Made by a program: the position numbers and the translations under genes. The notes beneath the pieces were generated by a model that saw only the letters and a list, made by a program, of their open reading frames with translations, did not search any database and was not told where the DNA came from. Below are positions 52,149-61,434 of a stretch of 64,000 bases of DNA, piece by piece (position 1 is the first letter of the stretch; each line of letters opens with the position of its first letter). The DNA is from Leptospirales bacterium. GTDB taxonomy: Bacteria > Spirochaetota > Leptospiria > Leptospirales > Leptonemataceae. The DNA is taken from contig JAIBBM010000013.1 of assembly GCA_019694685.1 (NCBI GenBank), forward strand, positions 20,438 through 84,437, in the 5' to 3' direction.

Positions 52149-52973
52149 ATGGGATTTCTAGACTGGTTCAAATTAGGCAAGGAGCCGGACAAGAGAATTG
52201 AACTCTCCGGTCTAGACGAAGTTGAACTGGCAGAAGAACTGCACGGCGGCCCGCTGGTTCGAGATACTCCGGTTCCGCGCATTTTTGCGAAGTTCGCAGA
52301 ATCTGAAATACACGAGCTGATGGCGTGGTCCGGGATCTTTGACGCTCTGAAAGAAAAAGGATACGATCGCACTGAGCTGGAGCTACAGTATCTCTCCGAT
52401 CAGGATCAAAGAATCTTTGTAAAAGAGAAAGGCGAAATTCTCATTCACATTCGCCTCAAGCTTTCTTCTTTTCGATTTCGCCTGCATCCAGGTGCGCCGC
52501 AGAGAAAACTACTCTACATTGATTGGCTGATGACTCGCCATCCGCGGATTCGATCCTACAAAAAAGAAAAACTCTTTCCCGGGCAGGAATTGCCTGGTCT
52601 TGGAATCTTCACTCATGTCACGGACTTCATCACGAATCTGGCGCTTGGAGTTGGAGCAAAAGGTGCCTTCAACATTCCAGAATACTTTCATGATGCTCTT
52701 CTCTTTCATCGCGCGTTTCAGTTTTATGATCCGGTTCGAGAAGCACACTTTCGCGCCCTCATCCGCGACCTCAGAAAATTTGGAGCACGGGCCATTTCGC
52801 ACGCTCTGGCGGAAGGAAGAATCCGTAACTCAGAGGGAGAGGTGCTTGCCTGGAGTCCTGGGGAAATGATATCCATTCTAGATCCTGAGCTTGAGGAAAT
52901 GATCTGGAATCCGGAGTACTACACTCGTGTGGTTAGAGAGCTCAAACGAGTCTCTTACACCATGTCCAGTTGA
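52149..52973 (+). CDS. Uncharacterised protein coupled to the deacetylase
   Basis: I do not recognise this 274-residue protein. It has no signal peptide or membrane helix. Residues about 90-115 form basic strands (ILIHIRLKLSSFRFRLHPGA), followed by LLYIDWLMTRHPRIRSYKKE. The second half is helical with PEYFHDALLFHRAFQFYDPV and HFRALIRDLRKFGARAISHA. The FHR-type pattern might suggest a binding site, without evidence. One base separates it from the deacetylase gene and 12 bases from the cyclase, so it belongs to their operon. Confidence 0.6.
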   Translation: MGFLDWFKLGKEPDKRIELSGLDEVELAEELHGGPLVRDTPVPRIFAKFAESEIHELMAWSGIFDALKEKGYDRTELELQYLSDQDQRIFVKEKGEILIHIRLKLSSFRFRLHPGAPQRKLLYIDWLMTRHPRIRSYKKEKLFPGQELPGLGIFTHVTDFITNLALGVGAKGAFNIPEYFHDALLFHRAFQFYDPVREAHFRALIRDLRKFGARAISHALAEGRIRNSEGEVLAWSPGEMISILDPELEEMIWNPEYYTRVVRELKRVSYTMSS

Positions 52974-52977
52974 AGGA
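52973..52977 (+). promoter_or_regulatory. Ribosome binding site favouring the TTG start of the tandem cyclase
   Basis: AAGGA, eight bases before TTG at 52986. The next in-frame start, GTG at 52992, would have a 14-base spacer. The site overlaps the last base of the previous stop codon. Confidence 0.5.
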
Positions 52978-52985
52978 TTTCTGGC

Positions 52986-54296
52986 TTGACCGTGATCGAT
53001 CCAGACCGCCGCATCTCAGCAGGCGCATCTTTGAACAGTCCTCATCCTCCCAGAGACCTTGCGAAGTATGCTTCGCAAAGACTTCTGCGCCACCTCGCAG
53101 AGAATCCAGGCAGCCCGGATGAACCGGTCTCCAGAAGCTTTGCCGGAGCGGTTCTGTTTGCAGACATGCAGAACTTCACCGGACTCGCAGAAAGGCTGAA
53201 TACAGAAGATCCGGCAAACGGAGTCCAGAAGCTCGCACAGTACCTGGACATTTACATTGGAAAACTCGTAGACATCATCACTGCCAACGGAGGCGACATT
53301 GTAAAGTTTGCCGGCGACGCAGTCTTTGCCATCTGGGAAAACGAAAATGCAATGTCGCAGTCTCTACTTGCTGCCATCCACTGCGGCCTCGTCATACAAA
53401 AAGAACTGCATCGTTTCGAAGTGGCTCCAGGCGAACTACTGGCACTGCGTGTTGGAGTAAGCGCGGGCAATATGCACGAACTTCACCTGGGCGGATACAG
53501 AGACAGATGGGAGTTTCTAATCGCGGGCCTTCCCATGAGCGAATCAGGACAGTCTGCCACACATGCAGACCCTGGACAGGTCATTGTATCTCCGGCAGCA
53601 GCCAGAGTCCTGTCAGGCTCTGGACTTGCAAAAAGGCACGGAAAAAAATTGCTCGTTCGTCCCGCGTTTCCAGCGGAGCTTCCTGGTCCACTCAAGAGAT
53701 CTGATATTGTAGAAGGTGCGGAGGATGCATTCAGCGTTTATGTTCCGCGCGCACTTCTTGTGCGAAGTGGAAATATGCGCGCAGAACTGCGACCTGTGAC
53801 TGTACTTTTTTGCAAAGTTAGAGGATTCAAATTCTCGGCGGAAACATCTCTGGCGGCGGTGCAGGTAGTCATGCTGGTCATGCAAGAGTGTGTGTATCGT
53901 TACGAGGGAAGCATCAATCGATTTGGTGTGGATGAAAAAGGAGCCATCCTCCTGGCCGCATTCGGCCTTCCACCGCTGGTTCATGAAGATGACCCGTTAC
54001 GCGGCATTCAGGCAGCGCGCGACATTCGAACAGCCCTGGCTGCCATCGGCCACGACGCATCGATTGGAGTGGCCACAGGCCGTGCGTTCTGCGGAACAGT
54101 GGGAAACAACACACGCTGCGAGTATACGATGCACGGAGTGAACGTAAACCTGGCGGCTCGCATGATGGTTCGCGCAGAAACCATTTTGTGCGACGAAAAC
54201 ACAGTAAAAGCGGCAGGAAGTCACGTTCAATTCGAACAACAACCGGACCTTTCCCTGAATCGACTCGGCGGAGTCCGAACATTTCGCCCACTATGA
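52986..54296 (+). CDS. Tandem class III nucleotide cyclase resembling soluble adenylyl cyclase
   Basis: A 436-residue protein with two cyclase homology domains and nothing else. C1 (about 52-225) has LFADMQNFT (Asp60) and GGDIVKFAGDAVFAIW (Asp111), the metal-binding pair. C2 (about 270-430) has GSINRFGVDEKGAILLAAFG and YTMHGVNVNLAARMM with the transition-state residues Asn388 and Arg392 and the adenine-recognising Thr381. The order and motifs match the catalytic core of animal sAC (ADCY10) more than ordinary bacterial cyclases. At the adenine Lys of sAC I align Arg312; the bicarbonate Lys is kept (Lys107) but its Arg partner aligns with Gly. It probably makes cAMP. No AAA or TPR region follows. 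The stop overlaps the next gene as ATGA. Confidence 0.8.
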   Translation: MTVIDPDRRISAGASLNSPHPPRDLAKYASQRLLRHLAENPGSPDEPVSRSFAGAVLFADMQNFTGLAERLNTEDPANGVQKLAQYLDIYIGKLVDIITANGGDIVKFAGDAVFAIWENENAMSQSLLAAIHCGLVIQKELHRFEVAPGELLALRVGVSAGNMHELHLGGYRDRWEFLIAGLPMSESGQSATHADPGQVIVSPAAARVLSGSGLAKRHGKKLLVRPAFPAELPGPLKRSDIVEGAEDAFSVYVPRALLVRSGNMRAELRPVTVLFCKVRGFKFSAETSLAAVQVVMLVMQECVYRYEGSINRFGVDEKGAILLAAFGLPPLVHEDDPLRGIQAARDIRTALAAIGHDASIGVATGRAFCGTVGNNTRCEYTMHGVNVNLAARMMVRAETILCDENTVKAAGSHVQFEQQPDLSLNRLGGVRTFRPL

Positions 54297-54886
54297 TCCG
54301 CGATAAAGAAGATCGATGCCCGTGGTGCCTGAAAGATCCCGTCATGTTGAAATACCATGACACCGAATGGGGTGTGCCGCAGACAAAAGACAAGAAGCTA
54401 TTTGAGTTTCTCATCCTCGAAGGCGCTCAGGCAGGCCTGAGCTGGATTACGATTCTAAAAAGGCGAGCGGGCTACGCGGAAGCATTCGCTCAATTTGATC
54501 CAGAGAAAGTGGCGACATTCCCAAAAAGAAAAATAGAATCCCTTTTGGGTTTTGAAGGAATCATACGCAATCGTCTGAAAGTAGAGTCTGCGATCACGAA
54601 TGCGAAAGCATTTCTGAAAGTTCAGGAAGAATTCGGGAGTTTTAATCAATACCAGTGGCAATTTGTAGACGGAAAGCCAAAACAAAATAGCTGGAAGGCC
54701 ATAGGACAGGTGCCTGCGACAACGAAGGAATCAGACGCATTCAGCAAGGATCTAAAGTCGAGGGGCTTCAAGTTCGTTGGATCCACCATCATGTATGCTC
54801 ATATGCAGGCGGTAGGGATGGTCAACGATCATCTGGTCGGTTGCCCCAGACATGCAGCCGTTAGCCGAATCAGTTTTAAAATCTAA
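54293..54886 (+). CDS. tag: DNA-3-methyladenine glycosylase I
   Basis: A 197-residue base-excision repair enzyme. It starts with the family motif CPWCLKDPVMLKYHDTEWG, then KKLFEFLILEGAQAGLSWIT and the helix-hairpin-helix like region. The zinc-binding residues of Tag (Cys, His near the N terminus and HLVGCPRH near the C terminus) are present. It removes 3-methyladenine from alkylated DNA. The ATGA overlap with the cyclase gene makes cotranslation likely although no functional link is obvious. Confidence 0.93.
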   Translation: MIRDKEDRCPWCLKDPVMLKYHDTEWGVPQTKDKKLFEFLILEGAQAGLSWITILKRRAGYAEAFAQFDPEKVATFPKRKIESLLGFEGIIRNRLKVESAITNAKAFLKVQEEFGSFNQYQWQFVDGKPKQNSWKAIGQVPATTKESDAFSKDLKSRGFKFVGSTIMYAHMQAVGMVNDHLVGCPRHAAVSRISFKI

Positions 54887-54955
54887 ACTAATTCAATTTC
54901 GTCCTGAATTCGAAAAAGAATCGACACAACAACCTCCCGTCTTCAGGCTCATCGC

Positions 54956-57073
54956 GTGCTTTTTCGCGCAGCCATCCTCTTGTTCCTGGCAGCCGGCACA
55001 CTGGTCGCAGCCCCTCTACCCGGAAAAGATCCGGTACTGCTTGGGCCGTATATGGGAATCGCGCATGACCGCGGACTGACAATCAAAGAAGTCACTGCAC
55101 CCGATTTCGCGAGCGAATTTAAGGCTGCTCCTTCTCCCATCCCGAACTTTGGAATGACAGATGATGCATACTGGACCAGATTCGATCTGGCAAACCCCTC
55201 CCCTTCTCCCAGAAGCTTGATGGTAGAAGTGGCCATGCCTCATCTAGACGATGTTCGTCTCTACGTTCCAGAAGGGAGACTCTTTCACGAATATGTATCT
55301 GGAAGAAATTATCCGTTCAGCACTCGCGCAGTTGCACACGAGAACTATGTATTCCCGGTTGAGCTTCCGCCCTATTTTCAAGGCACGCTGTATATGCGAT
55401 TCGAGCAGGAGGGCACGTTCCAGCTTCCGGTCTACCTCTGGGACGCAGATAACTTTCATCAGGCAGACAGGCTAAAGCAACTCGTCCTGGGATCTTACTA
55501 CGGCGTTGCGATAGTAATGTTGATTTACAATCTGTTCCTGTGGATCGCCATACGCGAGCGCGCATACATCTACTACGTTCTTGCCATCCTGTTCACTCAT
55601 TTCCTGGTCGTGTTTCATATCAACGGCTTTAGCTATGTCTGGTTTTTTCCGGAGTCGCCGGTGATTGCAAAAAGAAGCTATCCTGTGCTCCTGAACCTCG
55701 CCGGATATTTCTCTATCCAATTCGTTCAGGCACTTCTACTTACAAAAGAAAGATCTCCACGCCTGGATCGGGGCCTGGTGTGGCTTCGCAGATTTGCTCT
55801 CATCACTTCCTTCTTCGCAGTCTTCGCATCGTACTTCCTCGCGTACAAGGTGACGGTTTATCTAGCACTGGTGATGGCCGTGGCACTCATCGCAAGTGCA
55901 ACGTATCGGGCCATTCAGGGAGATCGGATTGCAGTCTACTACGTGGTGGCGTGGTCTGTGCTTGTGGCAGCAACTGTTCTATTGATTCTTCGAACGGTCG
56001 GTGTGGCTCCCGTGAATTTCGCAACGGATTACGGCGTGCAAGTTGCAGCATCTTTAGAAGTGGTGCTCCTCTCTCTGGCTCTTGGAGAAAGAATCAATGA
56101 GATGAGGCGAGAGAAAGATAGAATCCTCATTGACCTGCGAGAAAAACAACAAAGCCAGCAGCTTGCCGTAGCTCTCAGACAATTGACGGCGAAGATTAGC
56201 TCCACACTCAATCACAATGAACTTATAGAACATGTAAAAGTGTCTTTGCCTGATATAGTCAGAGCAGACCAGGTGCGTCTACTTCTCAAGTCGGCCAAAG
56301 ACGAACTTACAATTCCCGATGCGGAATCAAACGGTGGATCTCTGGACCTGGCAGAGATGACCAGAGCCATGGACAAAAGCGAACCGTCCATTCTTCAGAC
56401 AGATCGTGCACACCTGGTCGCAGTGCCAGTGCACTCTCGCTCCGTTCCCCGCGGACTGTTGTTGCTTCGAAGGTCAGAACGATTTCCGCAGGATGAAGTG
56501 GACATTTTGCGCACGGTTGCATCCGAGATCGGCATGGTCCTTGAGAACATTCGCCTCTTTTCAGAAATGCACGAAATGGCAACCGTGGATTCTGTGACCG
56601 GGCTACTATCCAGAGCTCACTTCATGAACCTTGCATCCGTGGAATTTGAAAGATCGCGCAGATACAAGAGACCGCTTTCCGCACTCATGATAGACATCGA
56701 CTATTTCAAACAGGTAAACGATCTATACGGTCATCAGGCTGGAGACGAAATACTCACACGCATTGCAACTCTTTGCAAGAGCAGTCTGCGCGAAGTGGAT
56801 ATCATTGGAAGATACGGTGGAGACGAATTCTCCGTGATGCTTCCAGAAACGCCTCCTCGCGGAGCACGCGACGTTGCAGAGAGAATTCGAAAGAGAATAG
56901 AAAAAGAATCACTGAAGTTCACGGGGAAAGGAGACCTTCAGGTAACGTTGAGTCTGGGCACTGCCACCGTGGACAAGAAAACGGATTCTCTAAAAACCCT
57001 TCTGTCGCGCGCAGACGCAGCGCTTCTGGAAGGAAAGAAGGCTGGCAAAAATCGCGTCGCAGCTGCCAGATAG
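54956..57073 (+). CDS. Diguanylate cyclase with 7TMR-DISM sensor and GAF domain
   Basis: A 705-residue sensor enzyme starting at GTG. A signal peptide (LFRAAILLFLAAGTLVAA) leads to a periplasmic 7TMR-DISM extracellular domain (about 25-160, with DDAYWTRFDLANPS and YMRFEQEGTFQLPVYLWD). Seven hydrophobic helices follow (about 175-385), then a coiled-coil linker, a GAF domain (about 400-545) and a GGDEF domain with GGDEF at 621-625. The inhibitory RxxD site (REVD) lies five residues before it. It should convert two GTP to c-di-GMP in response to an outside ligand, perhaps a carbohydrate. Its stop is two bases from that of the convergent enoyl-CoA hydratase gene. Confidence 0.93.
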   Translation: MLFRAAILLFLAAGTLVAAPLPGKDPVLLGPYMGIAHDRGLTIKEVTAPDFASEFKAAPSPIPNFGMTDDAYWTRFDLANPSPSPRSLMVEVAMPHLDDVRLYVPEGRLFHEYVSGRNYPFSTRAVAHENYVFPVELPPYFQGTLYMRFEQEGTFQLPVYLWDADNFHQADRLKQLVLGSYYGVAIVMLIYNLFLWIAIRERAYIYYVLAILFTHFLVVFHINGFSYVWFFPESPVIAKRSYPVLLNLAGYFSIQFVQALLLTKERSPRLDRGLVWLRRFALITSFFAVFASYFLAYKVTVYLALVMAVALIASATYRAIQGDRIAVYYVVAWSVLVAATVLLILRTVGVAPVNFATDYGVQVAASLEVVLLSLALGERINEMRREKDRILIDLREKQQSQQLAVALRQLTAKISSTLNHNELIEHVKVSLPDIVRADQVRLLLKSAKDELTIPDAESNGGSLDLAEMTRAMDKSEPSILQTDRAHLVAVPVHSRSVPRGLLLLRRSERFPQDEVDILRTVASEIGMVLENIRLFSEMHEMATVDSVTGLLSRAHFMNLASVEFERSRRYKRPLSALMIDIDYFKQVNDLYGHQAGDEILTRIATLCKSSLREVDIIGRYGGDEFSVMLPETPPRGARDVAERIRKRIEKESLKFTGKGDLQVTLSLGTATVDKKTDSLKTLLSRADAALLEGKKAGKNRVAAAR

Positions 57074-57074
57074 T

Positions 57075-57839
57075 TCAGCTAAACTTTGGTCTTCTTTTTT
57101 CCAGAATGGAACGCATACCTTCCTGACCGTTAGGCGACATGACCGCCTCTGCCAGAAATTCAAGATCATTGGAAGCCAGTTCTGCTGCGATCACTCGTTG
57201 AGAATCTCTCAGTGCCACCTTAATTCCCGTGACGGATTCGGGTGCCATGTTTTCAAACTGAGCACACCAGGCACGAGCCCTCGGGAGCACTTCCTCGGGG
57301 GATGCACTTTCATCTACGAGACCAAGAGACAGAGCTTCATCCGATTTCAGAGCGCGACCACTGTACAAAAGATCGCGCGCGGTCCTGATTCCAACAAGCT
57401 GGGTAAGCACGTAAGCAGATGTAGAAGGAAAGTTGATTCCGATGAGAGATTCTGGAAATCCGATTCTTCCCTTCTTCTCCACTAGAATTCTGTAATCTGA
57501 AAAAATCGCAAGCACAGCGCCCACGCCCATAGCATGCCCATTCATAGCGCAAACGACTGGTTTTTTTGAAAAGAGCACTTTGCCTGACGCATCCAGGGCA
57601 GATTGTAGAACAGAATACACGTCTTCGCGGCTGCGCCCAATGAAGATAGAAGGATCAAAACCATTGGAAAAAAACTTTTCATTTCTACTTGAAAGCATCA
57701 CAGCCTTGATGCCTCTATCTACTTCTGCTTCTTCTATGTTTGCGCCCAGGGCCCTGAAGAATTCGAGACCCATGGAATTTGTATCATTGGTCTGGATGTA
57801 AAGCTCCAGGATATGCCCGTTTCTGACTACGTCGATCAT
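57075..57839 (-). CDS. Enoyl-CoA hydratase/isomerase family protein
   Basis: A 254-residue crotonase-fold protein. The first oxyanion-hole segment is SSRNEKFFSNGFDPSIF and the second, with conserved glycines, is VVCAMNGHAMGVGAVLAIFS. GRIGFPESLIGINFP carries the region where hydratases have a catalytic glutamate, here the Glu of FPESLIG. Substrate and exact reaction are not clear; it could be a hydratase, an isomerase or a related acyl-CoA enzyme. It shares the minus strand with the PAS diguanylate cyclase 12 bases upstream. Confidence 0.85.
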   Translation of the reverse strand: MIDVVRNGHILELYIQTNDTNSMGLEFFRALGANIEEAEVDRGIKAVMLSSRNEKFFSNGFDPSIFIGRSREDVYSVLQSALDASGKVLFSKKPVVCAMNGHAMGVGAVLAIFSDYRILVEKKGRIGFPESLIGINFPSTSAYVLTQLVGIRTARDLLYSGRALKSDEALSLGLVDESASPEEVLPRARAWCAQFENMAPESVTGIKVALRDSQRVIAAELASNDLEFLAEAVMSPNGQEGMRSILEKRRPKFS

Positions 57840-57851
57840 GTGACTCTCCGA

Positions 57852-59747
57852 CTAATCGTCTACGACTACCTGGTTTCTTCCCGCCGCTTTCGCGCGATAA
57901 AGCAATCGATCCACTCTTCCGAAGAAATCTTCAAAAGACTCTCCGCGTATATATTCAGTGCATCCAATGGAAACAGTCGCTGGAATGGTCAGATCTCTGT
58001 ACTGAGTAGGCGAATGTTCAAAATCGACTCGAATCTTCTCTGCAGTCTTGAGTGCTCCCTGAAGAGAAGTGTCCGGTAAGATCACCATGAACTCTTCTCC
58101 ACCGCTTCTGCCCACCATGTCTGTTCTGCGCGTGAGCCTTCTCAGAAGCTGAGAGAATGTAATAAGAACTGCGTCTCCTGCCTGATGGCCGTATGTGTCA
58201 TTCACCAGCTTGAAATGATCCAGATCCAGCACAAGAATGCTCAAGCTCGCGCCGTATCTGCGACATCTTTCTATTTCCATATCCAGATGCTCGTAGACGA
58301 CTCTGCGATTCCAGATGCCGGTTAACGGGTCACTGGTTGCCAGCTCTCTCAACTTTCTTTCGTAGGTTGCTTTATAAAGCGCCGCGGACAACACAGGCGT
58401 AAGTGTCATGAGGCTTTCGCCGTCCGTAGATTCAAAGGGACGCTCTACTTTGCGAAACATGAGAATAGAACCAATGAGTTCCTGATCGGCTAGAATGGGG
58501 GCTGCGAGCATGGTCATGGCACCCGCGCGAACGAGTGCATCAATTCTCCGTGGATCTGCAGAGTATTTTGCGATGGTCACAGGCATCTTTCGCGCGAACA
58601 TTTCTTCGCAAATGCTTCCGCTGAAGGGTCTGGTGTATCCGCGAAACACTTCCGGGAATCCGAGGATGTGATCGTAAGTGATTTGCTTGCGCTCGTCATC
58701 GAGAAGCCCGAGGAGTGCGAGATCCGCATTCATGAGTTCGCACACACCGCGAAGAGCTGTGTCCACTGTCTCTTCGGGGACAGTCTCTGTGAGTAGATTC
58801 TTGAGTAGATTGTTGAGAGAGACGGCAGTTTCGAGTCTGCTCTGTACTTTGAGCTGTTGATTTACGTCCGTGACCGTGGTCACAACCATTCTGGATTCGG
58901 GCGCTCCGGGAACATTGAGTGGACTCGAAGACATCAATACAAAACGCTCGTTGGGATGATAGCCCAGGCGCAAAACTTTTCCGACCACAGGTAGTCCGCT
59001 CTGAAGAGCTGTTTGAAAAGGCGCTTCTTCGATTGGGATTTCATTCCCGTCCAGGTCCTGCGCCTGCCAGAGAGTCGCCGGGTAAGGTTCTCCGCGCAGT
59101 TCTGCCTGACCGAGAGATAGAAGGCCTCTTGCCGCTTCATTGATTCGAACAATGCGACCATCCTGCCCCATGAGCATAATGCCGGACGGTAATATATAGA
59201 AGATACCGCGAAGAATTTCCTCACGTTCTTTCAGAGAACGATTCAATAAAATTCCAGGCGTAATATCGCGAAAGATCACCAGGGCTCCGGAAACCTGGCC
59301 ATGCTGAATCAGAGGCACGCCTGTGATGATTACATCCATAGTAGACGCTTTGCGCGAAAGCAAGATGGTCTCATCTGTGGAGACAACGTCTCCCTGCAGA
59401 ACTGGATCTAAAATTTTCTCAATGGACTGAGGTGGAATCAGAAACTCGTCGAGTCTACGACCCATGAGTTCTGCGGACGAATAACCAAGTAGCCCGCGCG
59501 CAGACTGATTGGCGTAGATGATCATACCAGATCGATTGAGGCCAATGACTCCGTCTGCGATTGCATTGAGCAACAGCAGAGTGGTTTCAACTTCAGACGC
59601 AGCAAGCAGGCCCGAAATGCCCGACCCGGCTTGCTGGACTACTTCGAGAGGAATGTGAACTTCTTCAGCTCCCCTCTGATCGCTTTGTTTTGATTCCATC
59701 TTTGGGCGACGCCTGTCTGAAAAGTCGTCGGAACTTACAGTTCCCAT
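57852..59747 (-). CDS. Diguanylate cyclase with two PAS domains and a GAF domain
   Basis: A 631-residue cytoplasmic enzyme. PAS1 (about 55-170) begins LLNAIADGVIGLNRSGMIIY and PAS2 (about 180-300) YILPSGIMLMGQDGRIVRIN. A GAF domain (about 310-460) includes LMNADLALLGLLDDERKQIT. The GGDEF domain has GGEEF at 549-553, with RRTD as inhibitory site. No membrane helix is present, so the signal is internal, for instance redox or a small ligand; no haem or flavin residue can be named. The ATG at 59747 is chosen over a TTG nine codons upstream. Start codons of this gene and mtnP diverge across 71 bases. Confidence 0.92.
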   Translation of the reverse strand: MGTVSSDDFSDRRRPKMESKQSDQRGAEEVHIPLEVVQQAGSGISGLLAASEVETTLLLLNAIADGVIGLNRSGMIIYANQSARGLLGYSSAELMGRRLDEFLIPPQSIEKILDPVLQGDVVSTDETILLSRKASTMDVIITGVPLIQHGQVSGALVIFRDITPGILLNRSLKEREEILRGIFYILPSGIMLMGQDGRIVRINEAARGLLSLGQAELRGEPYPATLWQAQDLDGNEIPIEEAPFQTALQSGLPVVGKVLRLGYHPNERFVLMSSSPLNVPGAPESRMVVTTVTDVNQQLKVQSRLETAVSLNNLLKNLLTETVPEETVDTALRGVCELMNADLALLGLLDDERKQITYDHILGFPEVFRGYTRPFSGSICEEMFARKMPVTIAKYSADPRRIDALVRAGAMTMLAAPILADQELIGSILMFRKVERPFESTDGESLMTLTPVLSAALYKATYERKLRELATSDPLTGIWNRRVVYEHLDMEIERCRRYGASLSILVLDLDHFKLVNDTYGHQAGDAVLITFSQLLRRLTRRTDMVGRSGGEEFMVILPDTSLQGALKTAEKIRVDFEHSPTQYRDLTIPATVSIGCTEYIRGESFEDFFGRVDRLLYRAKAAGRNQVVVDD

Positions 59748-59818
59748 GAAAATTTTTGACAGCGATGGAGGCAAGAAAAAGAAAATGACAGGCTTGCCCG
59801 AACTGGCGAGTTCATCCC

Positions 59819-60685
59819 ATGGCAGAATCAGCGAAAATTGGCATCATTGGCGGCAGCGGACTCTACGGACTGGAAGGTCTTCGCGTAGAAACGGAAGTAA
59901 CGCCGGAAACTCCCTGGGGAAAACCATCGGACGCAATCGTAATCGGCGAATATGCAGGCAAACGAGTCGCGTTCCTCTCTCGCCATGGCCGCGGACATGT
60001 CTACAGCCCTTCGGAAGTGCCCTTTCGCGCAAACATAGCTGCTCTTAAAATGCTCGGGGTAGAGCAAATCATCGCCTTCTCAGCCGTTGGATCTCTTCGC
60101 GAAGAAATTGCACCCCGCGATTTTGTCCTACCTGTACAGATCATTGATCGCACCAAAGGGATTCGCGCATCCACATATTTCGAAAACGGAGTCGTGGTCC
60201 ATGCAACCTTTGGAGACCCGTTCGATGGGCAACTGGCCACTCTGGTGAAGCAGGCAGCAGCCCGGGTCAACGGATTAAAACTGCATGCAGACAAAGTGGT
60301 CGTGTGCATGGAAGGTCCCGCATTTTCAACTCGTGCAGAATCACAACTATATCGCAGCATTGGCGGAGACATCATCAACATGAGTGTTTTGCCTGAGGCA
60401 AAACTCGCGCGCGAAGCTGAAATTCCTTACCAGATGATCTGCATGTCCACAGACTACGATGCGTGGAAAGAACATGAAGAGGCAGTGACCACCGAACTTG
60501 TAATCGGCCATCTCAACGCAAACGCAGAGAGTGCGCGAAAACTTCTGGCAGAACTCATTCCACTTCTTGGAGAGGGAGCCAATCCTCTCAAGGGAAGCAT
60601 CAAAAATGCAGTCATCACGGCGCCAGAAAAGAGAAATCCGGAACAACTGAAGAAGCTTGCGAAACTATTGCCCGGGACTTTCTGA
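59819..60685 (+). CDS. mtnP: S-methyl-5'-thioadenosine phosphorylase
   Basis: A 288-residue purine nucleoside phosphorylase-family enzyme. It begins IGIIGGSGLYGLEGL; phosphate and ribose contacts lie in LSRHGRGHVYSPSEVPFRAN. ICMEGP-type motif CMEGPAFSTRAESQLYRSIG and MICMSTDYDAWKEHEE are typical of MTAP. It splits methylthioadenosine to adenine and methylthioribose-1-phosphate in methionine salvage. The closely related 6-oxopurine phosphorylases cannot be fully excluded. A second nucleoside enzyme lies at 42491-43114. Its stop abuts the start of the next gene. Confidence 0.9.
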   Translation: MAESAKIGIIGGSGLYGLEGLRVETEVTPETPWGKPSDAIVIGEYAGKRVAFLSRHGRGHVYSPSEVPFRANIAALKMLGVEQIIAFSAVGSLREEIAPRDFVLPVQIIDRTKGIRASTYFENGVVVHATFGDPFDGQLATLVKQAAARVNGLKLHADKVVVCMEGPAFSTRAESQLYRSIGGDIINMSVLPEAKLAREAEIPYQMICMSTDYDAWKEHEEAVTTELVIGHLNANAESARKLLAELIPLLGEGANPLKGSIKNAVITAPEKRNPEQLKKLAKLLPGTF

Positions 60686-61387
60686 ATGATTCGTACTCTT
60701 GTTGCCGTATCTGTGCTGGTGATGGCTCTTCCTCTCTCAGCGCAATTATCCACGGATACGCGCCCCACGACCGGAAGCACACCAGACACACCCGGTACGT
60801 CTAACAACTCGATCCTTCCAGGTGCAGGCACCGTGCCCGCACTGCAGGAACGAAGACCCACTCCCCGCGATCCAAGATATAGACCTCCTGTATCCGTTCC
60901 CGGACTCAAGGAACCATCCAATCCGGCGGCTCTCTATTTGTTCTCCGGAGACGTGGATGCGCAAAAATTCATGGATTCGCGCAACAAACAAAAGAAAGCA
61001 AGCAGATACGATGAAGCAGACTACGACGACTTGCCTGCTGGCGGGCGCGAAAGAGTCTGGAGAGAAAAAGAAATGCTCAGACAATTCGGCGTGGATCATT
61101 TTCCATATGCCGGGCCTGAACAGGAAGAACCAGAAAGCGACCTGAGACGATTCCAGATTGTTTTCTTTATTTCACTTCCCATTACGGCGGCCGCTTCCTA
61201 CGGCCTGTTTCGCGCTGCCAAAGGCCAGAGCGCGGGTGGGTTTTCGAGAGGAGAAACCATGGGAGTGTTTGCTCTGGGCCTTGGACTTTCAGGAGCGATC
61301 GGGGCGTATGACTACTACCAAAATCATCTCACGCAAAGAAGTGCCAATATAGAACTATTCCACGCTGCCGTTACATTCCGCTTCTAA
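60686..61387 (+). CDS. Exported/membrane protein of unknown function
   Basis: No family recognised. The 233-residue product has a signal peptide (IRTLVAVSVLVMALPLSA) and a Pro/Thr-rich linker (residues about 22-75). An acidic and basic soluble segment follows (about 80-150, with FSGDVDAQKFMDSRNKQKKA). Near the C terminus are two hydrophobic stretches, IVFFISLPITAAASYGLF and MGVFALGLGLSGAIGAYDYY. The end, IELFHAAVTFRF, has the alternating pattern and terminal Phe often seen in outer-membrane strands. The ATG touches the mtnP stop codon, so the pair is an operon. Function unknown. Confidence 0.6.
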   Translation: MIRTLVAVSVLVMALPLSAQLSTDTRPTTGSTPDTPGTSNNSILPGAGTVPALQERRPTPRDPRYRPPVSVPGLKEPSNPAALYLFSGDVDAQKFMDSRNKQKKASRYDEADYDDLPAGGRERVWREKEMLRQFGVDHFPYAGPEQEEPESDLRRFQIVFFISLPITAAASYGLFRAAKGQSAGGFSRGETMGVFALGLGLSGAIGAYDYYQNHLTQRSANIELFHAAVTFRF

Positions 61388-61434
61388 TCTTTTCTACTTT
61401 CCAAAACCAGGCGGGCCCGTATGATCAGGCCGCG

